From Desulfuromonadales bacterium (GTDB lineage: Bacteria; Desulfobacterota; Desulfuromonadia; Geobacterales; Pseudopelobacteraceae), in NCBI GenBank assembly GCA_013377095.1, contig JACAAY010000026.1, positions 1 to 51,861 of the forward strand: DNA of 51,861 nt, read 5' to 3'. The number at the start of each line of letters is the position of its first letter. Positions within the stretch are counted from its first letter, which is position 1. Below the pieces are notes generated by a model. That model was not told where the DNA came from, searched no databases, and worked only from the letters and a program-made list of their open reading frames with translations. Position numbers and translations under genes: made by a program. Shown here one piece after another: positions 51,089-51,861 of this stretch.

Positions 51089-51861
51089 ATGGCGATCATC
51101 ACAATATCACGGCAAATGGGAACCGGGGCTTATCAAATAGCCACTGAAGTTGCCAAAAAACTAAAGTTTACGTTTGTTGATGGCGAACTTATCGGCTCCT
51201 GCGCTGCTAAATACGGTCTTACCCCTGAAATGCTCCAGATGGTGGATGAGAAGCCCCCTTCATACAACACATCAGAGGATCGCAAGCGAGCCGCGGCCCT
51301 CAATACTCTTGAACTGATACTTCTTGATTTTGCCCGCAAGGGAAACGTAATTCTGTACGGCCGTGGCTGTCAATACCTGCTGAAGGAGTGTGGCAATGTG
51401 CTGCGGCTGAGAATTATTGCTGATTTTAATGACCGGGTGGAGCGCTTTGCCGAACGGGAATGGATCGACCCCGATCTGGCGCGCTCCATGACACGCCGTA
51501 GCGACCACCAACGGGAAGGTTTTATTCATTTTTATTTCAATCGTTCCTGGGACGACCCACTTGGCTATGATATTACTTTCAACACTTCGCGACTTTCTCC
51601 TGAATCCGTTGTGGAGAGCATCGTGGTCGCGGCCAAGGACCCCTATCTGAAAGAGGCTGAGCCGGGTGTTACCCGGTTGATCGATAATGCCATTCTGACA
51701 AATAAAATAAAAATTGCCTTGCTGAATACCGACGAGCTTGATTACCGCCCTTTTAAAATTGTTGTCAAAAATGGGAATATTCATCTGAGCGGTTATATTA
51801 CCTCAGATGAAGAGAAGAATAAGGCCCTGAGAATCGTAAAGTCAGTTACAGGGGTAAAGAG
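51089..51861 (+). CDS. Cytidylate-kinase-like protein fused to a BON domain (3' end beyond window)
   Basis: An ATG at 51089 with GGGAGGG upstream opens a frame that runs 257 codons to the right edge. The N-terminal 190 residues resemble the cytidylate-kinase-like family (ITISRQMGTGAYQIATEVAK with a P-loop-like start, FVDGELI, ILYGRGCQYLL, MTRRSDHQREGF). From about residue 202 (RLIDNAILTNKIKIALLNTD, then FKIVVKNGNIHLSGYITSDE and VKSVTGVK) it reads as a BON domain. Such fusions could tie nucleotide sensing or phosphoryl transfer to membrane or ligand binding. The C-terminus is not seen. Confidence 0.8.
   Translation, partial: MAIITISRQMGTGAYQIATEVAKKLKFTFVDGELIGSCAAKYGLTPEMLQMVDEKPPSYNTSEDRKRAAALNTLELILLDFARKGNVILYGRGCQYLLKECGNVLRLRIIADFNDRVERFAEREWIDPDLARSMTRRSDHQREGFIHFYFNRSWDDPLGYDITFNTSRLSPESVVESIVVAAKDPYLKEAEPGVTRLIDNAILTNKIKIALLNTDELDYRPFKIVVKNGNIHLSGYITSDEEKNKALRIVKSVTGVK

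Overview
The window looks like a chromosomal segment of a Geobacterales bacterium (Desulfuromonadota; Geobacter or 'Pelobacter' propionicus type). This is inferred from a twelve-haem c7-type cytochrome (41893-42918), an MglA-family GTPase cluster, selA, a small sirohaem protein, and a high-GC, tightly packed core with many ATGA-type overlaps. No tRNA, rRNA, CRISPR array or prophage was seen.

Region 1 (1-4.6 kb) is an AT-richer accessory island next to galE. Its left 1.5 kb holds decayed mobile DNA: a REP-associated tyrosine transposase running off the left edge, the 3' end of a second copy, their GGGGTCGGACCAA terminal repeats, and a probable group II intron 3' end. Right of this is what I read as an integrase-less gene-cassette array. 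Four attC-like sites in one orientation (1738-1800, 2426-2484, 3373-3430, 3832-3889) separate minus-strand ORFs for two lipoproteins (one split by the transposase remnant) and two small membrane proteins. A plus-strand BrnT/BrnA toxin-antitoxin pair sits inside one cassette. The clearest support is that the half-site before the gene in one cassette (GTTATCC) is the exact complement of the half-site after it (GGATAAC). A strong sigma70 promoter (4423-4451, minus) points into the array.

Region 2 (4.6-31 kb) is core genome. It contains galE / TIM-barrel / K+ channel (minus); gntR-selA-ispD-receiver/kinase-disulfide protein (plus, overlapping); mutL-miaA-hfq-perM-radical SAM (minus); and prmA-rsmE-zinc ribbon (minus). 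Then come the PEP synthase/PPDK regulator with an OmpR regulator, an HtrA protease, an RdgC-like protein and obgE-proB (all plus), followed by SDR/RluA, a small Cys-rich protein and an AsmA protein (minus).

Region 3 (31-43 kb) carries hisI-hisG, nhaA, a periplasmic rhodanese, a sirohaem/4Fe-4S protein, lemA-TPM, trmJ overlapping a SemiSWEET, dedA, a large TPR protein, a hypothetical protein and the dodecahaem cytochrome.

Region 4 (43-51.9 kb) has nadC-birA-coaX, a divergent EF-G paralogue, and a cluster of a SPOR lipoprotein, a repeat-like hypothetical protein and an MglA-like GTPase whose catalytic Gln is replaced by Arg (R82). A cytidylate-kinase-like/BON fusion runs off the right edge.

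All function calls come from reading motifs; no database search was run.
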